A stretch of DNA of 61,200 nucleotides, from the NCBI GenBank assembly GCA_021768625.1, contig JAETUM010000010.1:1-61200 (forward strand). Reading direction: 5' to 3'. The notes beneath the pieces were generated by a model. The model saw nothing but the letters and a program-made list of their open reading frames with translations. It did not search any database and was not told where the DNA came from. The first letter of the stretch is position 1; the number at the start of each line of letters is the position of its first letter. The position numbers and the translations under genes are program-made. This document shows, in pieces, positions 16,660 through 24,134 of this stretch. This stretch comes from Candidatus Stoquefichus sp. Its GTDB lineage: Bacteria; Bacillota_I; Bacilli_A; Erysipelotrichales; Coprobacillaceae.

Positions 16660-19218
16660 ATGAAAAAAACAGTGATAGGAATATTAGCACATGTTGATGC
16701 AGGAAAAACAACTCTATCAGAGAGTATGTTATATTTAGCAGGAAGTATAAGAAAGCTAGGGAGAGTAGATCATGGAGATGCTTTTTTAGATTATAATAAA
16801 CAAGAAAGAGATAGAGGAATTACTATTTTTTCTAAACAAGCTATGTTTGAATGGAATGATGTAGAAATGACTTTGATAGATACACCAGGACATGTTGATT
16901 TTTCCTCTGAAATGGAAAGAACATTACAAATTTTAGATTATGCTATTATTGTTATTAATGGGATAGACGGTGTCCAAAATCATACAAAGACAATTTGGAA
17001 TTTATTGGACCGTTATCAAATTCCAACATTTATATTTTTAAATAAAATAGATTTACTACAAACAGATAAAAATCATCTTATATTAGATTTACAAAAAACA
17101 ATAGATGATAAATGTCTTGATTTTACTCATTTTAATAACGAAACATTAGAAGCTATTGCATTAAACGATGAAGATTTACTTAATCAATATTTAGAGACAC
17201 AAACATTAACACATTCATCTATACAAGAAGCTATATATAATAGAAAAGTTTACCCTTGTTATTTTGGCTCAGCACTTAAAATGGATGGAGTCAAAGAGTT
17301 TCTTGATAATATAACTTCATATATCAAAGAAAAAACATATCCTCAAGAATTTGGCGCAAAGGTTTATAAAATTTCAAGAGATGAACAAGGACAACGCTTG
17401 GTACATATGAAGATTACAGGAGGGAGTCTTAAAGTTAAACAACAACTTCATCATGAAAAAGTAGATCAAATTCGTCAATATACAGGAAGTAAATATCAAA
17501 TGGTAGAAGAAATCAATGCAGGAAGTATCTGTGCAGTGAAAGGGTTAAAAGATATACAATTAGGGGAAGGTTTAGGAATAGAAACAAGTTTCTATCAACC
17601 ATTTCTTGAACCATATATGAATTATCATATCATTTTACCTAAAGATTGCGATAAACATGCCATGCTTCATAACATTAAACAACTTGCTGAAGAAGATCCA
17701 AACTTACATATTCAATTTTCTCATCAAAATGAAGATATTATGATTCAATTAATGGGAGAAATTCAAATAGAAATATTGAAAAAAACAATATCTGATAGAT
17801 TTCATGTGGATGTTGAGATAGATCAAGGAAATATTATTTATAAAGAAACAATTGCTCAACCAGTAGAAGGTATAGGACATTTTGAACCTCTTCGTCATTA
17901 TGCAGAAGTTCATTTATTGTTAGAACCTGGAGAAAGAGGAAGTGGTTTACAATTTTTGACAAATTGTAGTGAGGATATTTTAGATAAACATTGGCAAAAC
18001 TTAATTCTTACACATTTAAAAGAAAAAAATCATAGAGGAGTCTTAACAGGTTCTTCTATTACAGATATGAAAATAACATTATTAACTGGAAAAGCTCATT
18101 TAAAGCATACAGAAGGTGGAGATTTTAGGGAAGCGACATATCGAGCTGTAAGACAAGGATTGAAATCAGGGCAATCAGTTTTATTAGAACCTTATTTCCA
18201 ATTTCGTTTAGAAGTGTCTCAAGAATATTTGAGTAAAGTCATCTTTGATATAGAAAAGATGAACGCAAACTTTACCATTTCAGATACTATAGAAAATATG
18301 ACAGTGGTAGAAGGACATGCTCCTGTGAGAAAAATGAGAAATTACCAACAAGAAATTGTTCATTTAACGAAAGGACAAGGAAAATTATATTGTACATTAA
18401 GTGGTTATCAAGAATGTGAAGAACAAGATAAGATTGTAGAAAGTATCCAGTATGATAGTGAAACAGATCTTGAGAATCCAACGGGATCAATTTTCTGTTC
18501 TCATGGTGCAGGTTTTTATGTGAAATGGGATGAAGTTAAAGACTATATGCATATTGATAGTGAATGGAATAAGCGTAGCCATCAAGAAAAACAAGCCTAT
18601 TATTCATCATCACTTCATGATGATGAAGAGTTAGAAGAAATTTTTACACGAACTTATGGAACTGTTAAACGAAGATTATCTGATAACTTTCAGTATAAAA
18701 AAGAACCCCAACAACAAGTTAATGTTGTCAAGCCTTTGCCAGAATGTTTATTGGTTGATGGATATAATGTTATTTATTCATGGCCTGAACTAAAAGAATT
18801 AGCTGAAGATCATTTAGATGTTGCACGTACACGTTTGATTGACATCTTAGGAAACTATCAGGGGTATAAACAATGTGTACTGATTATTGTTTTTGATGCT
18901 TATAGGGTAAAAGGAAATATTGGAACAGTAGAACAATTGCATAATGTTCATGTCGTATATACAAAAGAGGCTCAAACTGCTGATATGTATATAGAACGTG
19001 CAACACATGAATTAAGTGAGAAATATAATGTTGTTGTAGCGACATCAGATGCTCTAGAACAAATGATTGTTATTGGGCGAGGGGCAAGACGTATGTCATC
19101 TCGAGAGTTAAAATTAGAAGTCGAATCACTTGTTAAGATAAAAAAAGAAGAATTTGAAAGAAAGCAAGAAAGAAATCATAATTTATTATTAGAAGATGTG
19201 AAAAAATACCAAAGTTAA
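16660..19218 (+). CDS. TetM-like ribosomal-protection GTPase fused to a YacP/Rae1-type NYN ribonuclease
   Basis: 852 aa. Residues 1-~690 are an EF-G-like translational GTPase of the TetM/TetO group: G1 AHVDAGKTT, G2 region RGITIFS, G3 DTPGHVDF, G4 NKID, G5 GSALK, then EF-G domains II-V. From ~695 a PIN-like NYN_YacP domain follows: LLVDGYNVIYSW, LIIVFDAYRV, TADMYIERA, VVATSDALEQ. Those acidic positions are the ones conserved in YacP. B. subtilis YacP (Rae1) is a separate ~170-aa protein that cuts mRNA in the ribosomal A site. The fusion would therefore bring an A-site GTPase and an A-site nuclease to the same ribosome. Whether it confers tetracycline resistance cannot be told. The start at 16660 follows GAGTGGTG; a GTG at 16648 is less likely. 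Terminators flank it, so it is a single-gene unit. Confidence 0.9.
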   Translation: MKKTVIGILAHVDAGKTTLSESMLYLAGSIRKLGRVDHGDAFLDYNKQERDRGITIFSKQAMFEWNDVEMTLIDTPGHVDFSSEMERTLQILDYAIIVINGIDGVQNHTKTIWNLLDRYQIPTFIFLNKIDLLQTDKNHLILDLQKTIDDKCLDFTHFNNETLEAIALNDEDLLNQYLETQTLTHSSIQEAIYNRKVYPCYFGSALKMDGVKEFLDNITSYIKEKTYPQEFGAKVYKISRDEQGQRLVHMKITGGSLKVKQQLHHEKVDQIRQYTGSKYQMVEEINAGSICAVKGLKDIQLGEGLGIETSFYQPFLEPYMNYHIILPKDCDKHAMLHNIKQLAEEDPNLHIQFSHQNEDIMIQLMGEIQIEILKKTISDRFHVDVEIDQGNIIYKETIAQPVEGIGHFEPLRHYAEVHLLLEPGERGSGLQFLTNCSEDILDKHWQNLILTHLKEKNHRGVLTGSSITDMKITLLTGKAHLKHTEGGDFREATYRAVRQGLKSGQSVLLEPYFQFRLEVSQEYLSKVIFDIEKMNANFTISDTIENMTVVEGHAPVRKMRNYQQEIVHLTKGQGKLYCTLSGYQECEEQDKIVESIQYDSETDLENPTGSIFCSHGAGFYVKWDEVKDYMHIDSEWNKRSHQEKQAYYSSSLHDDEELEEIFTRTYGTVKRRLSDNFQYKKEPQQQVNVVKPLPECLLVDGYNVIYSWPELKELAEDHLDVARTRLIDILGNYQGYKQCVLIIVFDAYRVKGNIGTVEQLHNVHVVYTKEAQTADMYIERATHELSEKYNVVVATSDALEQMIVIGRGARRMSSRELKLEVESLVKIKKEEFERKQERNHNLLLEDVKKYQS

Positions 19219-19248
19219 AATACTCATTTTAAGAGTATTTTTCTTTTT
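19217..19248. terminator. Bidirectional terminator between convergent genes
   Basis: AAAATACTC-ATTTTAA-GAGTATTTTT. It serves the GTPase fusion on the plus strand and lies over the end of the minus-strand exonuclease. Confidence 0.8.
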
Positions 19249-19769
19249 GCAAGTTCACTTTTACACTTTTCATAGAGTTCATATGTAGAAATACAGTCAG
19301 CCAATGCTCTATGTTCATTATTTGATAAATGAAGATATTCAACCATATCACTAAGGCGATGATGTTTTAATTGTGGATAAACAAGTCTAGAGAATTGAAC
19401 TGTATCCATGTATTGATTTTCCATATTTATTTGAAAATGATTAGCAATAAAATTTAAGTCAAATGATGTATTGTGTCCAATAATAATATCATCACCAATA
19501 AATTGAAGAACATCTTTTTTAACATCATCAATACAAGGCATATTTTTAACCATTTCATTAGAAATGCCTGTTAATTGAGTGATAAAAGCACTAATTCTTG
19601 TTTGAGGATGAATGAGTTGAGAATAACGATCAATAATCTTATGATCTCTAACTTTAAGAATTCCTATTTCTATAATTCGATCATTTTGCCAAGATAATCC
19701 AGTTGTTTCAATATCCAGTACACAATAATCATTAACTAACTTTTTGATATAAAAACCTCTACTATACAT
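19224..19769 (-). CDS. DEDDh 3'-5' exonuclease (DnaQ-like)
   Basis: 181 aa single-domain exonuclease of the DNA polymerase III epsilon group. Exo I is CVLDIETTGL, Exo II is IIGHNTSFDLNFI, and Exo III is HRALADC (His-x4-Asp). All four acidic metal ligands and the histidine are visible. It could proofread, degrade oligonucleotides or process RNA. There is no BRCT or helicase domain to specify the role. AGGTGA precedes the ATG. It is a single-gene unit between the convergent GTPase fusion and a divergent small gene. Confidence 0.9.
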   Translation of the reverse strand: MYSRGFYIKKLVNDYCVLDIETTGLSWQNDRIIEIGILKVRDHKIIDRYSQLIHPQTRISAFITQLTGISNEMVKNMPCIDDVKKDVLQFIGDDIIIGHNTSFDLNFIANHFQINMENQYMDTVQFSRLVYPQLKHHRLSDMVEYLHLSNNEHRALADCISTYELYEKCKSELAKRKILLK

Positions 19770-19892
19770 TATCCATTCACCTCAAGAAATATTATAACAT
19801 ATATAGAGGATAATGAAATCAATTCTTGTCTAGATAATTTGACTTATTTATAATATAATATTAATAGGGAAAACATAGAGGAGGAAAAGGAT

Positions 19893-20174
19893 ATGACTTT
19901 TGATATAAGGGAAAGGACTGCATTGATAGAGGAAATTAAATCAGTTTATTATGAAATATTTGAGGCAGAACTTGATCAATTTGATCAGTTGACATTAGAA
20001 GAACTCAAAGATATGCTTATAGACCTTCATATGAAGCAACCTATAGTAGAAAATATTAAAGTGCTTGTAGGACGAGATGATGATTTAGATTATACAAATC
20101 TTAATGAATTAACAGTTGAAGGTTTATTAGAACTTGAAGAACGTTTAGAAGATGATATGAGATATGAGAATTAG
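19893..20174 (+). CDS. Small acidic hypothetical protein
   Basis: 93 aa, not recognised. Highly acidic, predicted helical, with two leucine-rich stretches that look like a weak internal duplication (LTLEELKDMLIDL and LTVEGLLELEERL). No cysteines or membrane segment. A strong GAGGAGG ribosome site precedes the ATG, so it is probably a real gene. It is the first of a run of small plus-strand genes. Confidence 0.7.
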   Translation: MTFDIRERTALIEEIKSVYYEIFEAELDQFDQLTLEELKDMLIDLHMKQPIVENIKVLVGRDDDLDYTNLNELTVEGLLELEERLEDDMRYEN

Positions 20175-20230
20175 AATCGTGATAGAAATGTTGTGAAAGA
20201 AGTATTAAATCATAGAAAGGAGCAAAAAAT

Positions 20231-20422
20231 ATGGAAAGAAAATTAATGATTATTGAAGAAAAATGTCCACAAAATCATGCATGTCCAGCTGTAAAAGTAT
20301 GTCCTGTAGGAGCATTGTCTCAAAGTGAGTTTCATGCTCCACAAATTGATTATGATAAATGTATAAAATGTGGCAAATGTTCAAACTTTTGTCCTAAAAA
20401 AGCCTTGGTTTTACAAGGGTAA
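20231..20422 (+). CDS. Ferredoxin-like 4Fe-4S protein
   Basis: 63 aa. A canonical C-x2-C-x2-C-x3-CP motif (C44, C47, C50, C54) supports one 4Fe-4S cluster. The first motif is irregular: C12, C18 and C24-P. Only seven cysteines are present, so a second standard cluster would lack a ligand. It probably acts as a small electron carrier or as an orphan subunit of a larger oxidoreductase. AAAGGAG lies upstream. Confidence 0.85.
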   Translation: MERKLMIIEEKCPQNHACPAVKVCPVGALSQSEFHAPQIDYDKCIKCGKCSNFCPKKALVLQG

Positions 20423-20451
20423 TATAAAAAAATTTATAAGGAGATTGATTT

Positions 20452-20943
20452 ATGCAGAAAGTTATTGTGATTGGAAGTCCAGGTGCTGGTAAAAGTACAT
20501 TCTCAAGACAATTAAGAAACATAACAAATCTACCATTATATTATTTGGATATGATATGGCATAAATCAGATCAAACAAACATTTCTAGAGAAGAGTTTGA
20601 TATAAAATTAGAAAGAATATTACAAGAAGATCAATGGATTATTGATGGAAATTACTTACGCACATTAGAAATGCGTTTAAAAAAGTGTGATACTGTTTTT
20701 TTATTAGATATGCCATTAAGCGATTGCCTTTTAGGAGCAAAGTCTCGTATTGGAAAAGCAAGAGAAGATTTACCATGGATTGAAAATGAATTTGATGAAG
20801 AGTTTAAGCAATGGATTATTGATTTTCCAAAAACACAATTACCTCAAATTTATCAATTATTAAAAGAATATCAAACTCATAAAAATATTATTATTTTTAA
20901 ATCAAGAGATGAAATAGAGCGCTATTTAACTAAATATTTTTGA
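20452..20943 (+). CDS. P-loop kinase (FlaR / topology-modulation-like)
   Basis: 163 aa. Walker A VIGSPGAGKSTFSRQL at the N-terminus, then the typical LPLYYLDMIWHK and WIIDGNYLRTLEMRLKKCDTVFLLDMP of the adenylate-kinase-like FlaR family. The phosphate acceptor is not known for this family. AAGGAG precedes the ATG, and the gene follows the ferredoxin by 29 nt in the same direction, so an operon is likely. Confidence 0.85.
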   Translation: MQKVIVIGSPGAGKSTFSRQLRNITNLPLYYLDMIWHKSDQTNISREEFDIKLERILQEDQWIIDGNYLRTLEMRLKKCDTVFLLDMPLSDCLLGAKSRIGKAREDLPWIENEFDEEFKQWIIDFPKTQLPQIYQLLKEYQTHKNIIIFKSRDEIERYLTKYF

Positions 20944-20993
20944 AAAAAGTATAAAATTAAAAAAAACTTCCATAATATAATGGGAGTGATATT

Positions 20994-21353
20994 ATGAAAT
21001 TATATAAAAACAACGATCAACATTTTTTTGTACAATTAGATCAAGAAGAGTTTAATCATGATGATTTTACAGAGGTTTATGTAGAAAAACACGAAGGTGC
21101 TGGGGAAAAACACCAACCTATAGTCACTCATGAAAAGAATCAAATCAAGGTGAAAATTGGTGATATTATGCATCCAATGACACCAGAACATCATATTTCT
21201 ATGATTTTCTTAAAGACAAAACAAGGTGGGCAATATAAATTATTAACACATTTAGATACACCAATTGTTACATTTGAAATGTCTGAAGACGATGTTCCAT
21301 TAGAGGTTTATGGTTATTGTAACTTACATGGTTTATGGAAAGAAGAATTTTAG
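20994..21353 (+). CDS. Superoxide reductase (neelaredoxin-like desulfoferrodoxin)
   Basis: 119 aa. It contains the catalytic Fe(His)4Cys centre II ligands: H40 in GEKHQP with the adjacent K39, H60 in IMHPM, H66/H67 in EHHIS, and C109 and H112 in YGYCNLHGLWK. The N-terminal rubredoxin-like centre I (four Cys) of desulfoferrodoxin is absent, so this is the one-iron class. It reduces superoxide to peroxide in the cytosol of anaerobes, using rubredoxin or ferredoxin as donor; a small ferredoxin gene lies two genes upstream. Confidence 0.9.
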   Translation: MKLYKNNDQHFFVQLDQEEFNHDDFTEVYVEKHEGAGEKHQPIVTHEKNQIKVKIGDIMHPMTPEHHISMIFLKTKQGGQYKLLTHLDTPIVTFEMSEDDVPLEVYGYCNLHGLWKEEF

Positions 21354-21377
21354 AACATACTCTTGTATGTTCTTTTA
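21352..21377 (+). terminator. Terminator after the superoxide reductase
   Basis: AGAACATAC-TCTT-GTATGTTCT followed by TTTT. Confidence 0.85.
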
Positions 21378-21409
21378 ATTATGATAAAATGTTTTGTAAG
21401 GTGATAAGA

Positions 21410-21946
21410 ATGAAACTTGCAAATCAACAACAATTAAAACAAATATATCAACTTTTTGAAAATTCTTTTATTCCTAGTGAATTACGTCCTTATGATGCAT
21501 TTTCTCATATGTTTTATAATCACGATTTTCAAATTTATATAGAAGAACAAGACTCTCAAGTTATTGCTGCACTTATTGTTTGGGAGTTTCAAGATTATAT
21601 ATTTTTAGAAAACTTTGCAGTTGATCAACACTTAAGGGGACAAGGAATTGGTGGTGTTTTTTTAGAAAAAATCAAAGATTTTTATCCTAACTATGATATG
21701 ATTTTAGAAGTAGAAGAAGATAAAAATGATTTAACACATAGGCGTATTCAGTTTTATCAAAGACATCAATGGTTATTTAATGATTTTCATTATCAACAAC
21801 CATCATTAAGAGAGAATATGGTGGGAGAAGAACTTTATATAATGAGTTATCCAAGTTTATTAAGTGAGGAACAATTTCTAAAAAGAAAAAAGGAATTATT
21901 TCATAAAGTTTACCAATATGATGAAAAAAAGGAAAGCGGGGAATAA
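21410..21946 (+). CDS. GNAT-family N-acetyltransferase
   Basis: 178 aa. The acetyl-CoA pyrophosphate loop is recognisable in LENFAVDQHLRGQGIGGVF (R/Q-x-x-G-x-G), with the beta-bulge strand before it and a C-terminal YQRHQWLFNDFHY typical of the fold. The substrate is unknown. The ATG at 21410 follows AAGGTGA, downstream of the superoxide reductase terminator; the frame is open further upstream but overlaps that terminator. Confidence 0.85.
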   Translation: MKLANQQQLKQIYQLFENSFIPSELRPYDAFSHMFYNHDFQIYIEEQDSQVIAALIVWEFQDYIFLENFAVDQHLRGQGIGGVFLEKIKDFYPNYDMILEVEEDKNDLTHRRIQFYQRHQWLFNDFHYQQPSLRENMVGEELYIMSYPSLLSEEQFLKRKKELFHKVYQYDEKKESGE

Positions 21947-21948
21947 AT

Positions 21949-22368
21949 ATGTATTGTCAAAATTGTGGGAAAGCATTATCAGATAAAGATGTCTTTTGTC
22001 CAGATTGTGGAGTAAAAGTACAAAGTGATAAAATATATTGCCAAAACTGTGGAGCAGAAATTGATAGTTATACAAGTATATGTCCAAAATGTGGTTATCA
22101 TATACCACCTAAAGTTGTAAAAACATCCTCTCCAAAATATAAAGTGACAGCGGGTTTATTAGGAATCTTTTTGGGTGGTTTAGGAATTCATAATTTTTAT
22201 TTGGGATACAGTTCGAAAGGTGTTATTCAATTGGCTTTGTTTTTTGGAGGATTTTTCACTTGTGGACTAACAACACTTGGTGCATCAGTTTGGGGATTGA
22301 TAGAAGGTATTTTAATATTAACTGGAGATATTGATAGAGATGTAGATGGGAATTTTATAGAAAAATGA
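21949..22368 (+). CDS. Zinc-ribbon TM2-domain membrane protein
   Basis: 139 aa. Two N-terminal zinc ribbons (CQNCGKALSDKDVFCPDCG and CQNCGAEIDSYTSICPKCG) precede a TM2 domain with two membrane helices (AGLLGIFLGGLGIHNFYLG and a glycine-rich second helix). The family has no settled function. It begins 2 nt after the GNAT stop and overlaps the DUF2752 gene by 4 nt, so the three are probably co-translated. Confidence 0.9.
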   Translation: MYCQNCGKALSDKDVFCPDCGVKVQSDKIYCQNCGAEIDSYTSICPKCGYHIPPKVVKTSSPKYKVTAGLLGIFLGGLGIHNFYLGYSSKGVIQLALFFGGFFTCGLTTLGASVWGLIEGILILTGDIDRDVDGNFIEK

Positions 22369-22670
22369 GTCGCTTTTATCATAATCAAACATTCTCTTTG
22401 ATGAGAATGTTTTTCTATATAAGTTTATGTGTGTTTATCATTATTCAACCAGTTTACTTTATGGATCATATATCTTTATGTATTGTGAAATACTTTTTTG
22501 GGACAGAATGTTTATTTTGTGGCATGACAAGAGCATGTATTCATATGCTCCATTTGGATTTTATAGGAGCACTTCATTTTAATCCACTGTCATTTATTGT
22601 TTTTCCAATATTGTGTTTTATTGTTTTATGGGATTGTATAAATATCATGAAATCATTGAAAAAAAGTTGA
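22365..22670 (+). CDS. DUF2752 membrane protein
   Basis: 101 aa with three hydrophobic helices. The signature CLFCGMTRAC and the FNPLSFIVFP motif identify DUF2752. This family is regularly found next to TM2 proteins, as here (ATGA overlap). Function unknown; the conserved cysteines suggest a metal or redox site at the membrane. Confidence 0.85.
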   Translation: MSRFYHNQTFSLMRMFFYISLCVFIIIQPVYFMDHISLCIVKYFFGTECLFCGMTRACIHMLHLDFIGALHFNPLSFIVFPILCFIVLWDCINIMKSLKKS

Positions 22671-22726
22671 TAAAATCAAAAGAATATTGTATTCTTATTA
22701 TTACATAACGAAAGTGGGGGAAAAGA

Positions 22727-24040
22727 ATGAGTAAAGTTGTTAAATTTGGGGGTTCGTCTTTAGCAGATGCGACACAATTTAAGAAAGTTTATGATATTAT
22801 TAAATCTGATAAAGAAAGAAGATTTGTTGTGCCTAGTGCACCAGGGAAAAGATTTAAAGACGATACAAAAGTAACAGATTTATTATATAAAGCATATAAT
22901 GCAACAAGTAAAAGTGAGTTTCAAGCAACATTTGAAGAAATTAAATCAAGATATCAAGATATTATTGATGGGTTAAAATTAAATATTTCTCTAGATAAAG
23001 AATTTGAAGTGATTCAAGATAATTTTGAGAAAAAATTAGGTGAGGATTATGCTGCAAGTCGTGGAGAATATTTGAACGGAATGTTATTAGCAAATTATTT
23101 AGGATTTGAATTTATAGATGCAAAAGATGTTATTTTTATTGATGAAAATGGAAATTATGATATAGAAATGACAGATCCTATTTTATCAGAGAAATTAGCA
23201 AATGTAGATTATGCAGTTATTCCAGGTTTCTACGGTTCACTTAATGATGGAACACAAACAATTAAAGCTTTTTCAAGAGGTGGATCTGATGTCACAGGAT
23301 CAATTGTCGCTAAAAATGGAAAAGTTGATTTATATGAAAACTGGACTGATGTTTCAGGATTCTTAATTGCTGATCCAAGGATTATTAAAAATCCAGCAGT
23401 TATTCAAACAATTACATATAAAGAATTAAGAGAGTTATCATATATGGGAGCTTCTGTATTACATGAAAATTCAGTTTTCCCAGTACGTAAAGAAGGTATT
23501 CCTATTAATATTAAAAATACAAATAGTCCTGAAGATCCAGGAACACTTATTGTTGAAAGTACATGTCATAAACCAGCTCATGTTATTACAGGGATTGCAG
23601 GAAAAAAAGGTTTTGCAACTGTTATGATTGAAAAGGATATGATGAACTCTGAAATTGGATTTGGACGTAGAGTTCTACAAGTTTTTGAAGATTATGAACT
23701 TTCATTTGAACATATGCCTTCAGGTATAGATACAATGACAGTTATTGTGAATACAGATGATTTTATTGATAAGGAACAAGATATCCTTGCTGGAATTCAT
23801 AGAGCAGTACAACCTGATTCTATTGTTTTAGAATCTGATTTAGCATTAATTGCTGTTGTAGGACGTGGGATGAAAGCAAGTCGTGGAACAGCTGCTAGAA
23901 TATTTAATGCATTAGCTCAAAAGAATATTAATATAAAAATGATTGATCAAGGATCAAGTGAGTTAAATATTATTATTGGTGTGCGTAATTGCTATTTTAA
24001 TCAAGCAGTAAAAGCTATTTATAATGAATTTATAGATTAA
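22727..24040 (+). CDS. lysC: Aspartokinase
   Basis: 437 aa, first enzyme of the aspartate pathway (Lys, Thr, Met, diaminopimelate). The amino-acid kinase domain starts VVKFGGSSLADATQFKKV, with the SRGGSDVTGS motif near residue 190. Two C-terminal ACT domains (from ~290, with ATVMIEKDMMNSEIGFGR and IALIAVVGRGMKASRGTA) provide feedback control by lysine or threonine. GTGGGGG precedes the ATG. No lysine riboswitch is apparent in the 56-nt leader. Confidence 0.93.
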   Translation: MSKVVKFGGSSLADATQFKKVYDIIKSDKERRFVVPSAPGKRFKDDTKVTDLLYKAYNATSKSEFQATFEEIKSRYQDIIDGLKLNISLDKEFEVIQDNFEKKLGEDYAASRGEYLNGMLLANYLGFEFIDAKDVIFIDENGNYDIEMTDPILSEKLANVDYAVIPGFYGSLNDGTQTIKAFSRGGSDVTGSIVAKNGKVDLYENWTDVSGFLIADPRIIKNPAVIQTITYKELRELSYMGASVLHENSVFPVRKEGIPINIKNTNSPEDPGTLIVESTCHKPAHVITGIAGKKGFATVMIEKDMMNSEIGFGRRVLQVFEDYELSFEHMPSGIDTMTVIVNTDDFIDKEQDILAGIHRAVQPDSIVLESDLALIAVVGRGMKASRGTAARIFNALAQKNINIKMIDQGSSELNIIIGVRNCYFNQAVKAIYNEFID

Positions 24041-24064
24041 TGAGACATGAATATGTCTCATTTT
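24041..24064 (+). terminator. Terminator after aspartokinase
   Basis: TGAGACAT-GAAT-ATGTCTCA followed by TTTT. Confidence 0.8.
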
Positions 24065-24072
24065 CATTTTGT

Positions 24073-24121
24073 TTGACAATAATAAAAATATATGTATAAT
24101 AATGATATACCCCTTAGGGGT
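24073..24121 (+). promoter_or_regulatory. copA promoter and CsoR-type copper operator
   Basis: TTGACA (24073-24078), 16-nt spacer, TATAAT (24095-24100). The 13-nt palindrome ACCCC-TTA-GGGGT (24109-24121) covers the start-site region. A GC-rich dyad of this kind is the known CsoR operator, and csoR is the last gene of this operon. Cu(I) should release CsoR and induce copA. Confidence 0.9.
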
Positions 24122-24134
24122 GGGAGGCGTTTAA

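Noticed and set aside
16660-18740. Calling the GTPase a tetracycline-resistance determinant
   Set aside because: It belongs to the same superfamily as TetM but differs in sequence and carries an extra nuclease domain; resistance cannot be claimed from sequence.
22671-22726. Lysine riboswitch or T-box ahead of aspartokinase
   Set aside because: The leader is only ~56 nt, too short for either element.
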